From assembly GCF_010731735.1 (NCBI RefSeq), contig NZ_AP022588.1, positions 5,456,001-5,520,000 of the forward strand: a stretch of 64,000 nucleotides of DNA, written 5' to 3'. Of this stretch, positions 49,740-58,902 are shown one piece after another. How positions within the stretch are numbered: position 1 is the stretch's first letter; each line of letters opens with the position of its first letter. The notes under the pieces were generated by a model that was not told the DNA's origin, made no database searches, and was given only the letters and a program-made list of their open reading frames with translations. A program made the translations under genes and the position numbers. This stretch comes from Mycolicibacterium sediminis (GTDB lineage Bacteria > Actinomycetota > Actinomycetes > Mycobacteriales > Mycobacteriaceae).

Positions 49740-51904
49740 GCGTCACCCACGAGGCCCCCGGTGACCTGACTGCCGTCACGCTGGACGTCGGCGGGATGAC
49801 CTGCGCCTCGTGCGCGGCGCGAATCGAGAAGCGGCTCAACAAGATCGACGGCGTCCACGCCACCGTGAACTTCGCCACCGAGCAGGCGACCGTCGCGTTC
49901 CCGGACTCGGTCACACCCGACGACCTGGTCGCCGCCGTCGAGGCCACCGGCTACTCCGCGACCCTGCCGACCGCCGACCAGGCGGAGTCCTCCGACGAGT
50001 CCTACCTCCACCGACTGGTCGTGTCGGCGGCGCTCAGCCTGCCGGTCCTGTTGCTGTCGATGGTGCCTGCCCTGCAGTTCGGCGGATGGGCGTGGGCGGC
50101 GTTCGCGCTGACGACGCCGGTCGTGGCGTGGGCCGCGTGGCCGTTCCACCGTGCGACGTGGGCGAACCTCCGCCACGGCGCCGCGACCATGGACACGTTG
50201 ATCTCGGTCGGCGTGCTGGCCGCGTACCTGTGGTCGACGTGGGAGTTGGTGGGCGCCGCCATCCGGGGTGGGCACCAGCCACACCTCTACCTCGAGGTCG
50301 CCGCGATCGTCACGACGTTCGTGCTGGCCGGCCGCTACGTCGAGGCACGCGCCAAGAGGCAGTCCGGCTCTGCGCTGCGGGCACTGCTGGACATGGGCGC
50401 GAAGGACGTCGCGGTGGTCCGCGACGGCGTCGAGACGCGGGTTCCGGTGAGTGCCCTTACGGTCGGTGACGAGTTCGTCGTGCGGCCAGGCGAGAAGATC
50501 GCGACCGACGGCGTCGTGGTGAACGGCACGTCGGCGGTCGACGCGGCGATGCTCACCGGCGAGTCGGTCCCCGTGGAGGTCGGCGTGGGCGACGACGTCG
50601 TCGGCGCGACCGTCAACGTCGAGGGACTGCTGCGGGTTCGCGCCACCCGCGTCGGGTCCGACACCCGGCTGGCTCAGATGGCGCGACTGGTCGCCGACGC
50701 GCAGAGCGGCAAGGCCGAGGTCCAACGTCTCGCCGACCGGGTGTCCGCGGTGTTCGTCCCCGTCGTGATCGCGCTGTCGGCGCTGACGCTGGCGGGCTGG
50801 CTCGTCGCGGGCGGTTCGGCAACCGCGGCGTTCACCGCTGCCGTCGCCGTGCTCATCATCGCGTGCCCCTGCGCGCTTGGCCTGGCGACCCCGACCGCGC
50901 TGCTCGTCGGCACCGGCCGCGGCGCACAACTCGGCATCCTGATCAAGGGTCCGGAGGTGCTGGAGTCCACCCGCCGCGTCGACACCGTCGTGCTGGACAA
51001 GACGGGCACGGTGACCACCGGCCGCATGACGGTCGTCGAGGTCCACCCCGACGATCCCGAACTACTCGCTCTCGCAGGTGGTCTCGAGGCCGGCTCGGAG
51101 CATCCGATCGCCCAGGCCATCGCGGCCCGTGCCGCCGAGGCGGGCACGCTGCCGGCGGTCGGCGACTTCGTCAACCACGGCGGGCTGGGCGTCACGGGCA
51201 CCGTATCGGGCCGCCGCGTCATGGCCGGCCGGCTGTCCTGGCTGCCCGCCGGGAAGGCCCCGGAAAACCTGATGCGGGTGGCCGACGAGGCGGCCGCGCG
51301 CGGTCAGACGCCCATCTGGGTGGCCGTCGACGACCAGGTGCGTGCCGTCATCGTGGTGTCCGACACCGTCAAGGACTCTGCGGCCAAGGCGATCTCGGAG
51401 ATGCGGGCGCTCGGGCTTACGCCCGTCCTGCTGACCGGGGACAACGAGCGCGCCGCCCGTGCCGTCGCCCACCAGGTCGGCATCGACGACGTCGTCGCCG
51501 AGGTGCTGCCCGCCGACAAGGTCGACCACGTCAGGCGACTGCAGGCCGACGGTCGCGTGGTCGCCATGGTCGGCGACGGCGTCAACGATGCGGCCGCGCT
51601 GGCCCAGGCCGACCTGGGGTTGGCGATGGGCACCGGCACCGACGCGGCGATCGAGGCGTCCGATCTGACCCTCGTCACCGGCGACCTCCGCGCGGCACCC
51701 GACGCGATCCGGCTGTCGCGGGCGACGCTGCGGACCATCAAGGGAAACCTGTTCTGGGCGTTCGCCTACAACGTGGCCGCGATACCGCTGGCGGCACTGG
51801 GCCTGCTGAACCCGATGATCGCCGGGGCGGCAATGGCATTCAGCTCGGTGTTCGTCGTGACGAACAGCCTGCGGCTACGGCGCTTCACGCCGTCGCGCGA
51901 CTGA
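49736..51904 (+). CDS. copA: Copper-exporting P1B-type ATPase (CopA/CtpV-like)
   Basis: A 722-residue Cu(I) exporter. It has one N-terminal HMA domain with GMTCASC at 20-26, the actuator motif TGES at 274-277, the membrane metal site CPC at 377-379 (the Cu(I) class), phosphorylation motif DKTGT at 421-425, SEHPIAQA, and the hinge VGDGVNDAAAL. Downstream membrane helices carry the YN (FAYN) and MxxSS (MAFSS) residues that complete Cu(I) coordination. It is coupled to copZ. In M. tuberculosis the closest roles are those of CtpV/CtpA. It converges with the GIY-YIG gene 15 bp away. Confidence 0.95.
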   Translation: MSVTHEAPGDLTAVTLDVGGMTCASCAARIEKRLNKIDGVHATVNFATEQATVAFPDSVTPDDLVAAVEATGYSATLPTADQAESSDESYLHRLVVSAALSLPVLLLSMVPALQFGGWAWAAFALTTPVVAWAAWPFHRATWANLRHGAATMDTLISVGVLAAYLWSTWELVGAAIRGGHQPHLYLEVAAIVTTFVLAGRYVEARAKRQSGSALRALLDMGAKDVAVVRDGVETRVPVSALTVGDEFVVRPGEKIATDGVVVNGTSAVDAAMLTGESVPVEVGVGDDVVGATVNVEGLLRVRATRVGSDTRLAQMARLVADAQSGKAEVQRLADRVSAVFVPVVIALSALTLAGWLVAGGSATAAFTAAVAVLIIACPCALGLATPTALLVGTGRGAQLGILIKGPEVLESTRRVDTVVLDKTGTVTTGRMTVVEVHPDDPELLALAGGLEAGSEHPIAQAIAARAAEAGTLPAVGDFVNHGGLGVTGTVSGRRVMAGRLSWLPAGKAPENLMRVADEAAARGQTPIWVAVDDQVRAVIVVSDTVKDSAAKAISEMRALGLTPVLLTGDNERAARAVAHQVGIDDVVAEVLPADKVDHVRRLQADGRVVAMVGDGVNDAAALAQADLGLAMGTGTDAAIEASDLTLVTGDLRAAPDAIRLSRATLRTIKGNLFWAFAYNVAAIPLAALGLLNPMIAGAAMAFSSVFVVTNSLRLRRFTPSRD

Positions 51905-51919
51905 CGCGGGCGGTGGTGG

Positions 51920-52528
51920 TCACCACTCCTTGAGGATGCGCTGCTTGCCCGCGCGAGTGGCGCCCTCTCGGCGGATTCGCTTCAGCTCGGGATGAAACGC
52001 GTTGCGCTCGTTGCCCCTCACGACGAGCGGAACGTCCAGGGTGGCCATCAGTTCCCTCTCGAGTAGCCACGGTTCGGGGTGCACCACCCACGACACCAGT
52101 GCGTTGTCGCCCATCCACGTGGTGAGAACGGGCTCCCCGCCTGCGAACGTCATCCGGTCGCCGGAGCCGATCCGTCGGAGTTCGATCTCGAGGTCGTCGG
52201 CCAGGAGGAGTCCGAGGGACTTGCGCAGCGTCGATCCGTCGGCGTCCGCGGCACCGCCGCCGAAGTGGTAGCCGATGCGCTTGCGCAGGTTCTGCACGCT
52301 CCGCGGCTTCCCGTTTGCCGGCGGAGGTCCCTGGCTGATGCCGACGTAGAGCAGCGTGAGTCCGTCGCGTTGCTCACAGTTCGACGTCTCGATCGAACCG
52401 GGGATCGTGCGGAACCACCACCCGTACGCCCCCGGCTTCTCGGGCACCGGACTCGGGTCGGCGAACACCTGCTCCCGCGTAAACGGAGCAGCGGCAAGGA
52501 ATTTCGCTACGTCTGGCCGATCACTCAT
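51920..52528 (-). CDS. GIY-YIG nuclease-family protein
   Basis: A 202-residue protein with a GIY-YIG-type core: GAYGWWF at 33-39 (first strand) and LLYVGIS at 59-65 (second strand), a conserved Arg in LRKRIGYH, and Glu in EPWLLERELMATLD. The C-terminal part is rich in basic residues (ELKRIRREGATRAGKQR). It may cut DNA or be a stand-alone member of unknown role; most such bacterial proteins are uncharacterised. It converges with copA. The ATG at 52528 is the only good start. Confidence 0.75.
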   Translation of the reverse strand: MSDRPDVAKFLAAAPFTREQVFADPSPVPEKPGAYGWWFRTIPGSIETSNCEQRDGLTLLYVGISQGPPPANGKPRSVQNLRKRIGYHFGGGAADADGSTLRKSLGLLLADDLEIELRRIGSGDRMTFAGGEPVLTTWMGDNALVSWVVHPEPWLLERELMATLDVPLVVRGNERNAFHPELKRIRREGATRAGKQRILKEW

Positions 52529-52576
52529 GATTGTTCCCGTCGTCCATTCGTCCAGCTTAGGTCCCCCACGTTCACA

Positions 52577-52623
52577 TGGCGGTCAGCGCGAGGGCCACTC
52601 GCACGTCTCCACGCTGAGCGCCA
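52577..52623 (-). terminator. Hairpin after the adenylyl cyclase gene
   Basis: TGGCGGTCAGCG (52577-52588) and CGCTGAGCGCCA (52612-52623) pair at 11 of 12 positions. They lie in the 126-bp gap downstream of the cyclase and upstream of the GIY-YIG gene. Probable terminator without T-tract. Confidence 0.45.
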
Positions 52624-52654
52624 TCTCGACGCCCGAACGGTCACGCCCGAGCGG

Positions 52655-53788
52655 TCACGCGTCGGCCCGGCGGGCGCGGAACACCTTCACGTCGTCCTTG
52701 ATGTTCTTCAGGTGCCGCGCGCCGGCGAACGACCACGCGAACCGCGGATCGTCGCCGATGGCCTCCCGGGTGGCCTCCGCCACCAGGATGGCGCCGGGCC
52801 GGGCCGCGGTGGTGACGCGCGCCGCGAGGTTCACCGAGCCGCCGAACCAATCGCCTGCGCGGCTGACGGCGAGCCCGGTCGCCAGGCCGGTCCGCAGCCG
52901 GGGGAAGTCCTCGATGGCCTCGGTCGCCTTCGTCAGCGCCAGCATCGCGTCGAGCATCGCGGCCGGGTCGGTGCTCACCAGCATGACCTCGTCACCGATG
53001 CTCTTGACGTAGCGCACCGGGGGCTCGGCCACCTCGCGGGCGAGGTCGGTCAGCGTGTGCGCGAGCTGCTCCAGGTCCTCGGGCGGCACCACCTCACCGA
53101 GGCGGGTGAAGCCGACGAGGTCGGCGAACGCGATCGTCACCTCGCGGGCCCCGGGCAGCGGCATGCCCTCGGCACGCTCCCCGGTACTGACCGCCTCGGT
53201 CTCCATCAGGTGCAGCAGTTGCAACCGCAGCATGTCCCCAATCATCGGGCCCAGCAGCGGCGCGACCTTCAGCATCAGCGCCTCGGACCTCTTCGCGACG
53301 TCGAGTTCGGTGGCACCGGGCTTGCTGACCGCCGAAAGTGCCGCGTACCGCATCACGTCGGCCGCACGCGACAGCCCCTCGGTCAGCACCTGCACCACCA
53401 GGACCAGCTGGTCGGGACCGAAGCCCAGCTCGATGAACTGCTGCACGTAGCGGGCGGCCTCGCCGTCGGCCCGCAGGTGCACCTTCGAGTCGGGATCCTC
53501 GGCCCGGGGCAGACCACTGGCCCGCTGCACCCGCTCCAGCAGTTCCAGGTCGACGCCCGCGTCCTCGCTGATCTCGCGTGCCGACACCAGCCGACCGTCG
53601 TCGCCGAGGATGCGGCGGGACGCCAGCAGCATCGGCTGGTAGGCGTCACGGATCTGCTCGAGCGAGACCCCCCGACCCAGCAGCCACGGGATCAGCTCGG
53701 CACGCTGGTCGCGGGCAGCGCCCTCCAGACCGTCGAGCAGGCCGGAGGCCTCGACGTCGAAGGACTCGATGTCGGAGTCAGCCGTCAC
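52655..53788 (-). CDS. Class III adenylyl cyclase with autoinhibitory N-terminal domain (Rv1264-like)
   Basis: A 377-residue soluble cyclase. Residues 1-205 are the helical N-terminal regulatory domain known from M. tuberculosis Rv1264, which inhibits the enzyme until pH drops. The catalytic domain has metal Asp222 (AFADLVGFTR) and Asp266 (SIGDEVM), adenine-selecting Lys262 and Asp313, and transition-state Asn320 and Arg324 (NLAARVT), so all catalytic residues are in place. It makes cAMP in the cytosol. It begins four bases after the stop of the GAF regulator gene and is thus in one transcript with it, an arrangement not known from M. tuberculosis. Confidence 0.94.
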   Translation of the reverse strand: MTADSDIESFDVEASGLLDGLEGAARDQRAELIPWLLGRGVSLEQIRDAYQPMLLASRRILGDDGRLVSAREISEDAGVDLELLERVQRASGLPRAEDPDSKVHLRADGEAARYVQQFIELGFGPDQLVLVVQVLTEGLSRAADVMRYAALSAVSKPGATELDVAKRSEALMLKVAPLLGPMIGDMLRLQLLHLMETEAVSTGERAEGMPLPGAREVTIAFADLVGFTRLGEVVPPEDLEQLAHTLTDLAREVAEPPVRYVKSIGDEVMLVSTDPAAMLDAMLALTKATEAIEDFPRLRTGLATGLAVSRAGDWFGGSVNLAARVTTAARPGAILVAEATREAIGDDPRFAWSFAGARHLKNIKDDVKVFRARRADA

Positions 53789-53792
53789 GGAG

Positions 53793-55082
53793 TCAACGTA
53801 TACCGCGGGCGGCCCGGATGGCCGGAGCCGTGGACGCCGGCAGCAACGTGGTCGCGTCGTCGGGGTAGACGACGTCGACGACGGCGGTCTCGGGGAACCG
53901 GTAGGGCTTGCCGAGCACCAGTCCCACGTACTGCCTGCGCAGCCGCGACATCTCCGCGCGGACCGTCACCACCCGGGAGCGGTCGCCGTAGAGGTCGGCC
54001 GCCAGCTCGGGTGCCGATCGGCCCTGCCGGTGGGTGGCGAGGACGTGCAGGATCTCGGCGTGCCGCGGCGAGATGTCGCGTCGCCAGGTGCCGAACCCGC
54101 CGACGACGTCGAGGCTCGGTGCGGCACCGTCGCGCAGGTCGAGCGTGACCCGCGACGGCGCGGGTCCGCCGGCGTCCTCCTCCGCCAGTCGCACCAGCCA
54201 TCCGCCGGGCAGCGACTCGACGTCGCACGCACCGAGTGACGGGATCCAGGTGCGGCCGGGAACGCCGTCGTCGGGCAGCATGATCCGGCTGTGCGGGGGC
54301 AGCGAGTCGACGGCCGCCACCCAGCCGTGCTGGTCGACGGCCAGCGCGGGCCTGCCCACCCGGGCGAGGATCGGGGCGGCGACGGTCCGCAGCCGGTTGA
54401 GCGTGCGGTCGTGCGCCTCGCGCAGCTGTGACTCCGCCAGCCGGGCGACGAGGTCGACCAGCGCGACGGTGGTGGGGTGCACGGTGGCAGCGGGCCCGGA
54501 CACGTCGACGATGCCGACGACCTGGCCGGTCCGCGGGTCCTTGATCGGGGCGCCGGCGCACGTCCAGGCGTGGTGGCTGCGCAGGAAGTGCTCTGCGGAG
54601 AACACCTGCACCGCCCGGTGCGACGCGAGTGCGGTGCCGATCGCGTTGGTGCCGACGGCGTTCTCACTCCACTGCGCGCCCTCCACGAAGCCGAGACGAT
54701 CGGCGTTGCCGAGCACTCGCGGCGCCCCGTAGCGCCACAGCACCCGGCCGCGGGCGTCGGCGACGACCAGGATGTTGTCGCCTCCATCGATCACCGAGTT
54801 GAGGCCGCGCGACACGTCGTCGAGCACCGAGAACAGTCCCGAGGCGTGACGCAGCGCGTCGAGCCCGCTGCTGTCGACGTTCGGCGGGCAGTGCCGATCG
54901 GGGTCGATGCCCTTGCCCAGCAACCGCTTCCAGGAGTCGGCGATGACGTCGCGGGGCCGCGCGGGCGCACGGGTCCCCGCCATCGTGGCGTCGTAGACCT
55001 CCGACAGCAGCATGGCGTAGCTGCGCGGGTCGTCACCCGCGGCCACGGCGGGTTCCGGCGTCACCGATGAGGAAGGCATCAC
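53793..55082 (-). CDS. GAF-domain transcriptional regulator (AcoR-like N-terminus, no AAA+ domain)
   Basis: A 429-residue regulator. Residues 40-230 resemble the N-terminal sensor of AcoR-type activators (SWKRLLGKGIDPDR, then a GAF domain with GTNAIGTALASHRAVQVF and GIVDVSGPAATVHP). The central sigma-54 AAA+ domain is absent. The C-terminal 100 residues hold a winged-helix-like segment (RHAEILHVLATH, PELAADLYGDRSRVVTVRAEMSRLRR). It probably senses a small ketone, aldehyde or diol and controls the adjacent dehydrogenase genes. The first codon is GTG 55082 or ATG 55079. It is separated from the upstream SDR gene by 52 bp. Confidence 0.85.
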   Translation of the reverse strand: MMPSSSVTPEPAVAAGDDPRSYAMLLSEVYDATMAGTRAPARPRDVIADSWKRLLGKGIDPDRHCPPNVDSSGLDALRHASGLFSVLDDVSRGLNSVIDGGDNILVVADARGRVLWRYGAPRVLGNADRLGFVEGAQWSENAVGTNAIGTALASHRAVQVFSAEHFLRSHHAWTCAGAPIKDPRTGQVVGIVDVSGPAATVHPTTVALVDLVARLAESQLREAHDRTLNRLRTVAAPILARVGRPALAVDQHGWVAAVDSLPPHSRIMLPDDGVPGRTWIPSLGACDVESLPGGWLVRLAEEDAGGPAPSRVTLDLRDGAAPSLDVVGGFGTWRRDISPRHAEILHVLATHRQGRSAPELAADLYGDRSRVVTVRAEMSRLRRQYVGLVLGKPYRFPETAVVDVVYPDDATTLLPASTAPAIRAARGIR

Positions 55083-55134
55083 CGTCGATTGTGCGCCACG
55101 TCACACCCGCTGTCACACCCGGTCCCACCGGGCG

Positions 55135-55947
55135 TCACCGGTAGACCATGCCGCCGTCGATCAGCCCTGCCTGCCCCGTCATGTAGTCGGCGCCGGGACC
55201 GGCCAGGTAGGTCACGAAACCGGCAACGTCCTCGGGTGTCTGGGACCGCCCGAGCGCGATGGTCGCGGAGAACTTCTCGAACGTCTCACCCTCGGCGGCG
55301 CCGGTCAGTTCGGCGAACCGCCGGTCGATCTCCACCCACATGTCGGTGCCGACGACACCCGGGCAGTACGCGTTGACCGTGATGCCATCGGCGGCGTGCT
55401 CCTTGGCGGCGGCCTGCGTCAACGCCCGCACCGCGAACTTCGTGGCGCTGTACGGCCCGAGCATGGCGAAGCCCTCGTGGCCGGCGATGCTGGAGGCGTT
55501 GACGATCTTGCTGATCCGGCCCCGACCCTTGTTGCCGAGTTCGAGGAACTTCGCGACCGCGGCCTGAATGCCCCACAGCACGCCGTCGACGTTGATCGCC
55601 CACAGCCGGGCCAGGTCGTCGGGGGTCACCTCCGCGATCGGGCCCACCAGCGCGACCCCGGCGTTGTTCACCATCAGGTCGAACCCGCCCAGCGCGGACG
55701 CCGCATGGTCGACGGCGGCGAACACCTGTGCGCGGTCCGACACGTCGGCGACGAACGTCGTCGCCTTCGAGCCGAGTGCGGTGATCTCGGCGGCGACGGC
55801 GTCGATGCCGTCGCGGTGGACGTCGACGAGCGCCACGTCGGCGCCGTGGCGGGCCAGGTCCAGCGCGATGCCGCGGCCGATCCCGCGGCCCGCACCCGTC
55901 ACCAGGGCGACGGTGTCGAGCAGCGGTGCGTCGATGGAACGCGTCAT
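55135..55947 (-). CDS. Short-chain dehydrogenase (acetoin/diacetyl reductase-like)
   Basis: A 270-residue SDR. Cofactor motif GAGRGIGRG at 18-26, Asp42 in LVDVHRD indicating NAD(H), NNAG at 94-97, catalytic Ser152/153, Tyr166 and Lys170 (YSATK). The segment YCPGVVGTDMWVEID resembles (S)-acetoin-forming diacetyl reductases. Its ATG overlaps the stop of the butanediol dehydrogenase-like gene by four bases, suggesting successive steps between a diol, hydroxyketone and diketone. The substrate assignment rests on family likeness. Confidence 0.9.
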   Translation of the reverse strand: MTRSIDAPLLDTVALVTGAGRGIGRGIALDLARHGADVALVDVHRDGIDAVAAEITALGSKATTFVADVSDRAQVFAAVDHAASALGGFDLMVNNAGVALVGPIAEVTPDDLARLWAINVDGVLWGIQAAVAKFLELGNKGRGRISKIVNASSIAGHEGFAMLGPYSATKFAVRALTQAAAKEHAADGITVNAYCPGVVGTDMWVEIDRRFAELTGAAEGETFEKFSATIALGRSQTPEDVAGFVTYLAGPGADYMTGQAGLIDGGMVYR

Positions 55948-56987
55948 GACGGATCCACCAGGACCTTCATCTTGGTTCCGGCGTGGAGGGCCTCGAACCC
56001 CTCGTCGATGACATCGTCGATCGCGATCGGCGTCACCCACCCCGTCGTGTCGTAGACGCCCCGCGACATCAGGTCGATGACCGCAGCGAAGTCCGGCGCG
56101 GTGTAGCAGAGCGAGCCCTGGATGCGCGACTCGTTCATCACCAGGTTGAGAAGCGGTGTGACGAGCGGCTTCTCGTAGATCGCGACGCTCACCATCGCCC
56201 GGCGGGCGCCCACGCACGCCAGCGCCGTCTCGACCGCGGGCGCGACGCCTGCCGCGTCGTACACCGCGTCGGCGCCGCGACCGTCGGTGTGGTCGGCGAT
56301 GAAGGCCGGCACGTCCACGCCGGTGGGGTCGAGCGTCCGGGCGCCCAGTGCCTCGATCGCCGCGCGCCGCGTCTGCGACGGCTCGACCACGAAGACGTCC
56401 TCGACACCCTTGCCGCGCAGCGCGAACCACAGCCCGATGCCGATCGGTCCCGCGCCGAACACCATCGCGGTACCGGCCGGATCCGGTTCGCCGAGGGTTG
56501 CGGCGTGATAGGCCACCGACATCGGCTCGACCAGCGCGCCCAACTCGAGCGACACGTTCTCCGGCAGCCGGTGCAGCATGTCGGTCGGGACGACGGTGTA
56601 CTCGGCCATGCCGCCGTCGGACATCAGGCCGTGGAAGCCGATCTGGGCGCAGATGTTGTAGTTGCCCGCCCGGCAGGCAGGGCAGTGCCCGCAGCGGTAG
56701 AGCGGCATGATCGCCACCCGGTCGCCCTCGGCCCAATCGGTGACGCCCGACCCGACCGCGGTGATCGTGCCCGAGAACTCGTGGCCCATCGTCAGCGGCA
56801 TCTGCTGCCCGGTCAACGGGTGCGGCTCGGTGGGCACGAAGATCGGGCCCGCGTAGTACTCGTGCAGATCGGTTCCGCAGATCCCGTTGAACCCGACCTT
56901 GACCTTGACGGTGCCCGCCGTCGGTTCGGGTTCGGGAACGTCCGCGACCTCGAGCTTGTTGGGTCCGTAGTACACAGCTGCTTTCAT
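55944..56987 (-). CDS. Zinc-dependent (R,R)-butanediol dehydrogenase-like enzyme
   Basis: A 347-residue medium-chain dehydrogenase. Catalytic zinc residues are Cys37, His69/Glu70 and Glu154; structural zinc is held by Cys99, Cys102, Cys105 and Cys113 (CGHCPACRAGNYNIC). The Rossmann motif is GAGPIGIG at 178-185. The segment ICGTDLHEYYAGPIF is typical of 2,3-butanediol dehydrogenases. It is the first gene of the unit BDH-SDR, followed by the GAF regulator and adenylyl cyclase on the same strand, and is divergent from the flavin monooxygenase gene. Confidence 0.92.
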   Translation of the reverse strand: MKAAVYYGPNKLEVADVPEPEPTAGTVKVKVGFNGICGTDLHEYYAGPIFVPTEPHPLTGQQMPLTMGHEFSGTITAVGSGVTDWAEGDRVAIMPLYRCGHCPACRAGNYNICAQIGFHGLMSDGGMAEYTVVPTDMLHRLPENVSLELGALVEPMSVAYHAATLGEPDPAGTAMVFGAGPIGIGLWFALRGKGVEDVFVVEPSQTRRAAIEALGARTLDPTGVDVPAFIADHTDGRGADAVYDAAGVAPAVETALACVGARRAMVSVAIYEKPLVTPLLNLVMNESRIQGSLCYTAPDFAAVIDLMSRGVYDTTGWVTPIAIDDVIDEGFEALHAGTKMKVLVDPS

Positions 56988-57082
56988 ACGGTCGTTTCTA
57001 TGTGACCTGGCGCACAGGCGTAAGGGTTGCAGGGGGTTGCAGCCCTTGCCGCGGGTGGTGTCGAGGGTGTGTCCTGGCTCAC

Positions 57083-58900
57083 ATGACCTCAACGCTCGAG
57101 ACCACCACCGACCTCACGCCGCAGGAACGCATCGACTCCTGGTTGCGCGACTTCGAACTGGCCCTGGCGTCGCGTGACGTCGAACGTGCCGCCGCCAAGT
57201 TCGCCCTCGACTCGTACTGGCGTGACCTGGTGTCCTTCACCTGGAACCTCAAGACCGTCGAAGGCCGAGACGCGATCGCGCAGCTGCTGACCGAGCGCGC
57301 GGCCCCCACCGACGCGACGAACTTCCGCACCCGCGAACCCGCCAGCGACGACGGCGACGGCATCACCTCGGCGTTCATCGAGTTCGACACCGCCGTCGGG
57401 CACGGGACCGGCCACCTGCGCCTCAAGGGCGACGAGGCGTGGACGTTCCTGACCGCGCTGCAGGAACTCACGGGCCACGAGGAGCGCAAGGGTTCGACCC
57501 GGGTGATGGGCGCCGTGCACGGCAGCGACGCCGACACCCGCTCCTGGGCCGAGAAGCGCGCCGCCGAGGACGCCGCGCTCGGGTACGCCGAGCAGCCCTA
57601 CGTCGTCGTCGTGGGCGGCGGTCAGGGCGGCATCGCGCTCGGAGCGCGGCTGCGCCAGCTCGGGGTGCCCGCACTCGTCCTCGACCGGCAGGAGCGGCCC
57701 GGCGACCAGTGGCGCAACCGCTACAAGTCACTGTGCCTGCACGATCCGGTCTGGTACGACCACCTGCCCTACCTGCCGTTCCCGCAGAACTGGCCGGTGT
57801 TCGCGCCCAAGGACAAGATCGGCGACTGGCTCGAGTTCTACACCCGCGTCATGGAGGTGCCGTACTGGTCGAAGACGTCGTGCCTGTCGGCGTCCTACGA
57901 CGAGGCCGAGAAGCGCTGGACCGTCGAGGTCGATCGCGACGGCGAACGCGTCACCCTGCGCCCCGCGCAGCTGGTGCTGGCGACGGGCATGTCCGGAAAG
58001 CCGCACGTGCCAACACTTCCCGGGCAGGACGTCTTCCGCGGCGATCAGCACCACTCGAGCGCCCATCCCGGACCCGACGGTTACGTCGGCAAGCGCGCCG
58101 TCGTCATCGGTTCGAACAACTCCGCGCACGACATCTGCAAGGCGCTGGTGGAGAACGGCGTCGACGTCACCATGGTGCAGCGGTCCTCGACCCACATCGT
58201 GAAGTCGGACTCGCTGATGGACCTCGGTCTCGGCGACCTCTACTCCGAGCGGGCGCTCGCTTCGGGGATGACGACCGAGAAGGCCGACCTGACGTTCGCG
58301 TCGCTGCCCTACCGGATCATGCACGAGTTCCAGATCCCCATCTACGACGCAATCCGCGAGCGCGATAAGGACTTCTACGACCGGCTGGCCGCGGCCGGCT
58401 TCGACCTCGACTGGGGCGACGACGGGTCGGGCCTGTTCATGAAGTACCTGCGCCGCGGGTCCGGCTACTACATCGACGTCGGCGCGTCGGACCTGATCGC
58501 CGACGGCTCGATCAAGCTGGCGCACGGCCAGGTCGACCGACTGACCGAGGACTCCGTGGTGCTCGCCGACGGCACGGTGCTGCCCGCCGACGTCGTCGTG
58601 TACGCGACCGGCTACGGCTCGATGAACGGGTGGGCCGCCGACCTGATCGGCCAGGACGTCGCCGACAAGGTGGGCAAGGTGTGGGGCCTGGGCTCGGGGA
58701 CCACGAAGGATCCCGGCCCGTGGGAGGGCGAACAGCGCAACATGTGGAAGCCCACCCAGCAGGAGAACCTGTGGTTCCACGGCGGCAACCTGCACCAGTC
58801 CCGGCACTACTCGCTGTACCTGGCGTTGCAGCTCAAGGCCCGCCACGAGGGCATCCCGACCCCCGTCTACGGGCTGCAGGAGGTGCACCACCTCAGCTGA
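57083..58900 (+). CDS. Flavin-dependent monooxygenase with NTF2-like N-terminal domain
   Basis: A 605-residue protein. Residues 12-150 look like an NTF2/SnoaL-type fold, from the pattern WLRDFELALASRDVERAAAKF and WRDLVSFTWNLKTVEGRDAI. Residues from 172 are a two-dinucleotide-domain monooxygenase: FAD motif GGGQGG at 178-183 with WRNRYKSLCLHDP, then the fingerprint FRGDQHHSSAHP, matching FxGxxxHxxx[aromatic/H]P, and NADPH motif VVIGSNNSAHDICKAL. It may insert oxygen into a ketone (Baeyer-Villiger) or oxidise a heteroatom. It is divergent from the butanediol dehydrogenase-like gene and probably part of the same pathway. ATG 57083 is the first plausible start. Confidence 0.9.
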   Translation: MTSTLETTTDLTPQERIDSWLRDFELALASRDVERAAAKFALDSYWRDLVSFTWNLKTVEGRDAIAQLLTERAAPTDATNFRTREPASDDGDGITSAFIEFDTAVGHGTGHLRLKGDEAWTFLTALQELTGHEERKGSTRVMGAVHGSDADTRSWAEKRAAEDAALGYAEQPYVVVVGGGQGGIALGARLRQLGVPALVLDRQERPGDQWRNRYKSLCLHDPVWYDHLPYLPFPQNWPVFAPKDKIGDWLEFYTRVMEVPYWSKTSCLSASYDEAEKRWTVEVDRDGERVTLRPAQLVLATGMSGKPHVPTLPGQDVFRGDQHHSSAHPGPDGYVGKRAVVIGSNNSAHDICKALVENGVDVTMVQRSSTHIVKSDSLMDLGLGDLYSERALASGMTTEKADLTFASLPYRIMHEFQIPIYDAIRERDKDFYDRLAAAGFDLDWGDDGSGLFMKYLRRGSGYYIDVGASDLIADGSIKLAHGQVDRLTEDSVVLADGTVLPADVVVYATGYGSMNGWAADLIGQDVADKVGKVWGLGSGTTKDPGPWEGEQRNMWKPTQQENLWFHGGNLHQSRHYSLYLALQLKARHEGIPTPVYGLQEVHHLS

Positions 58901-58902
58901 AC

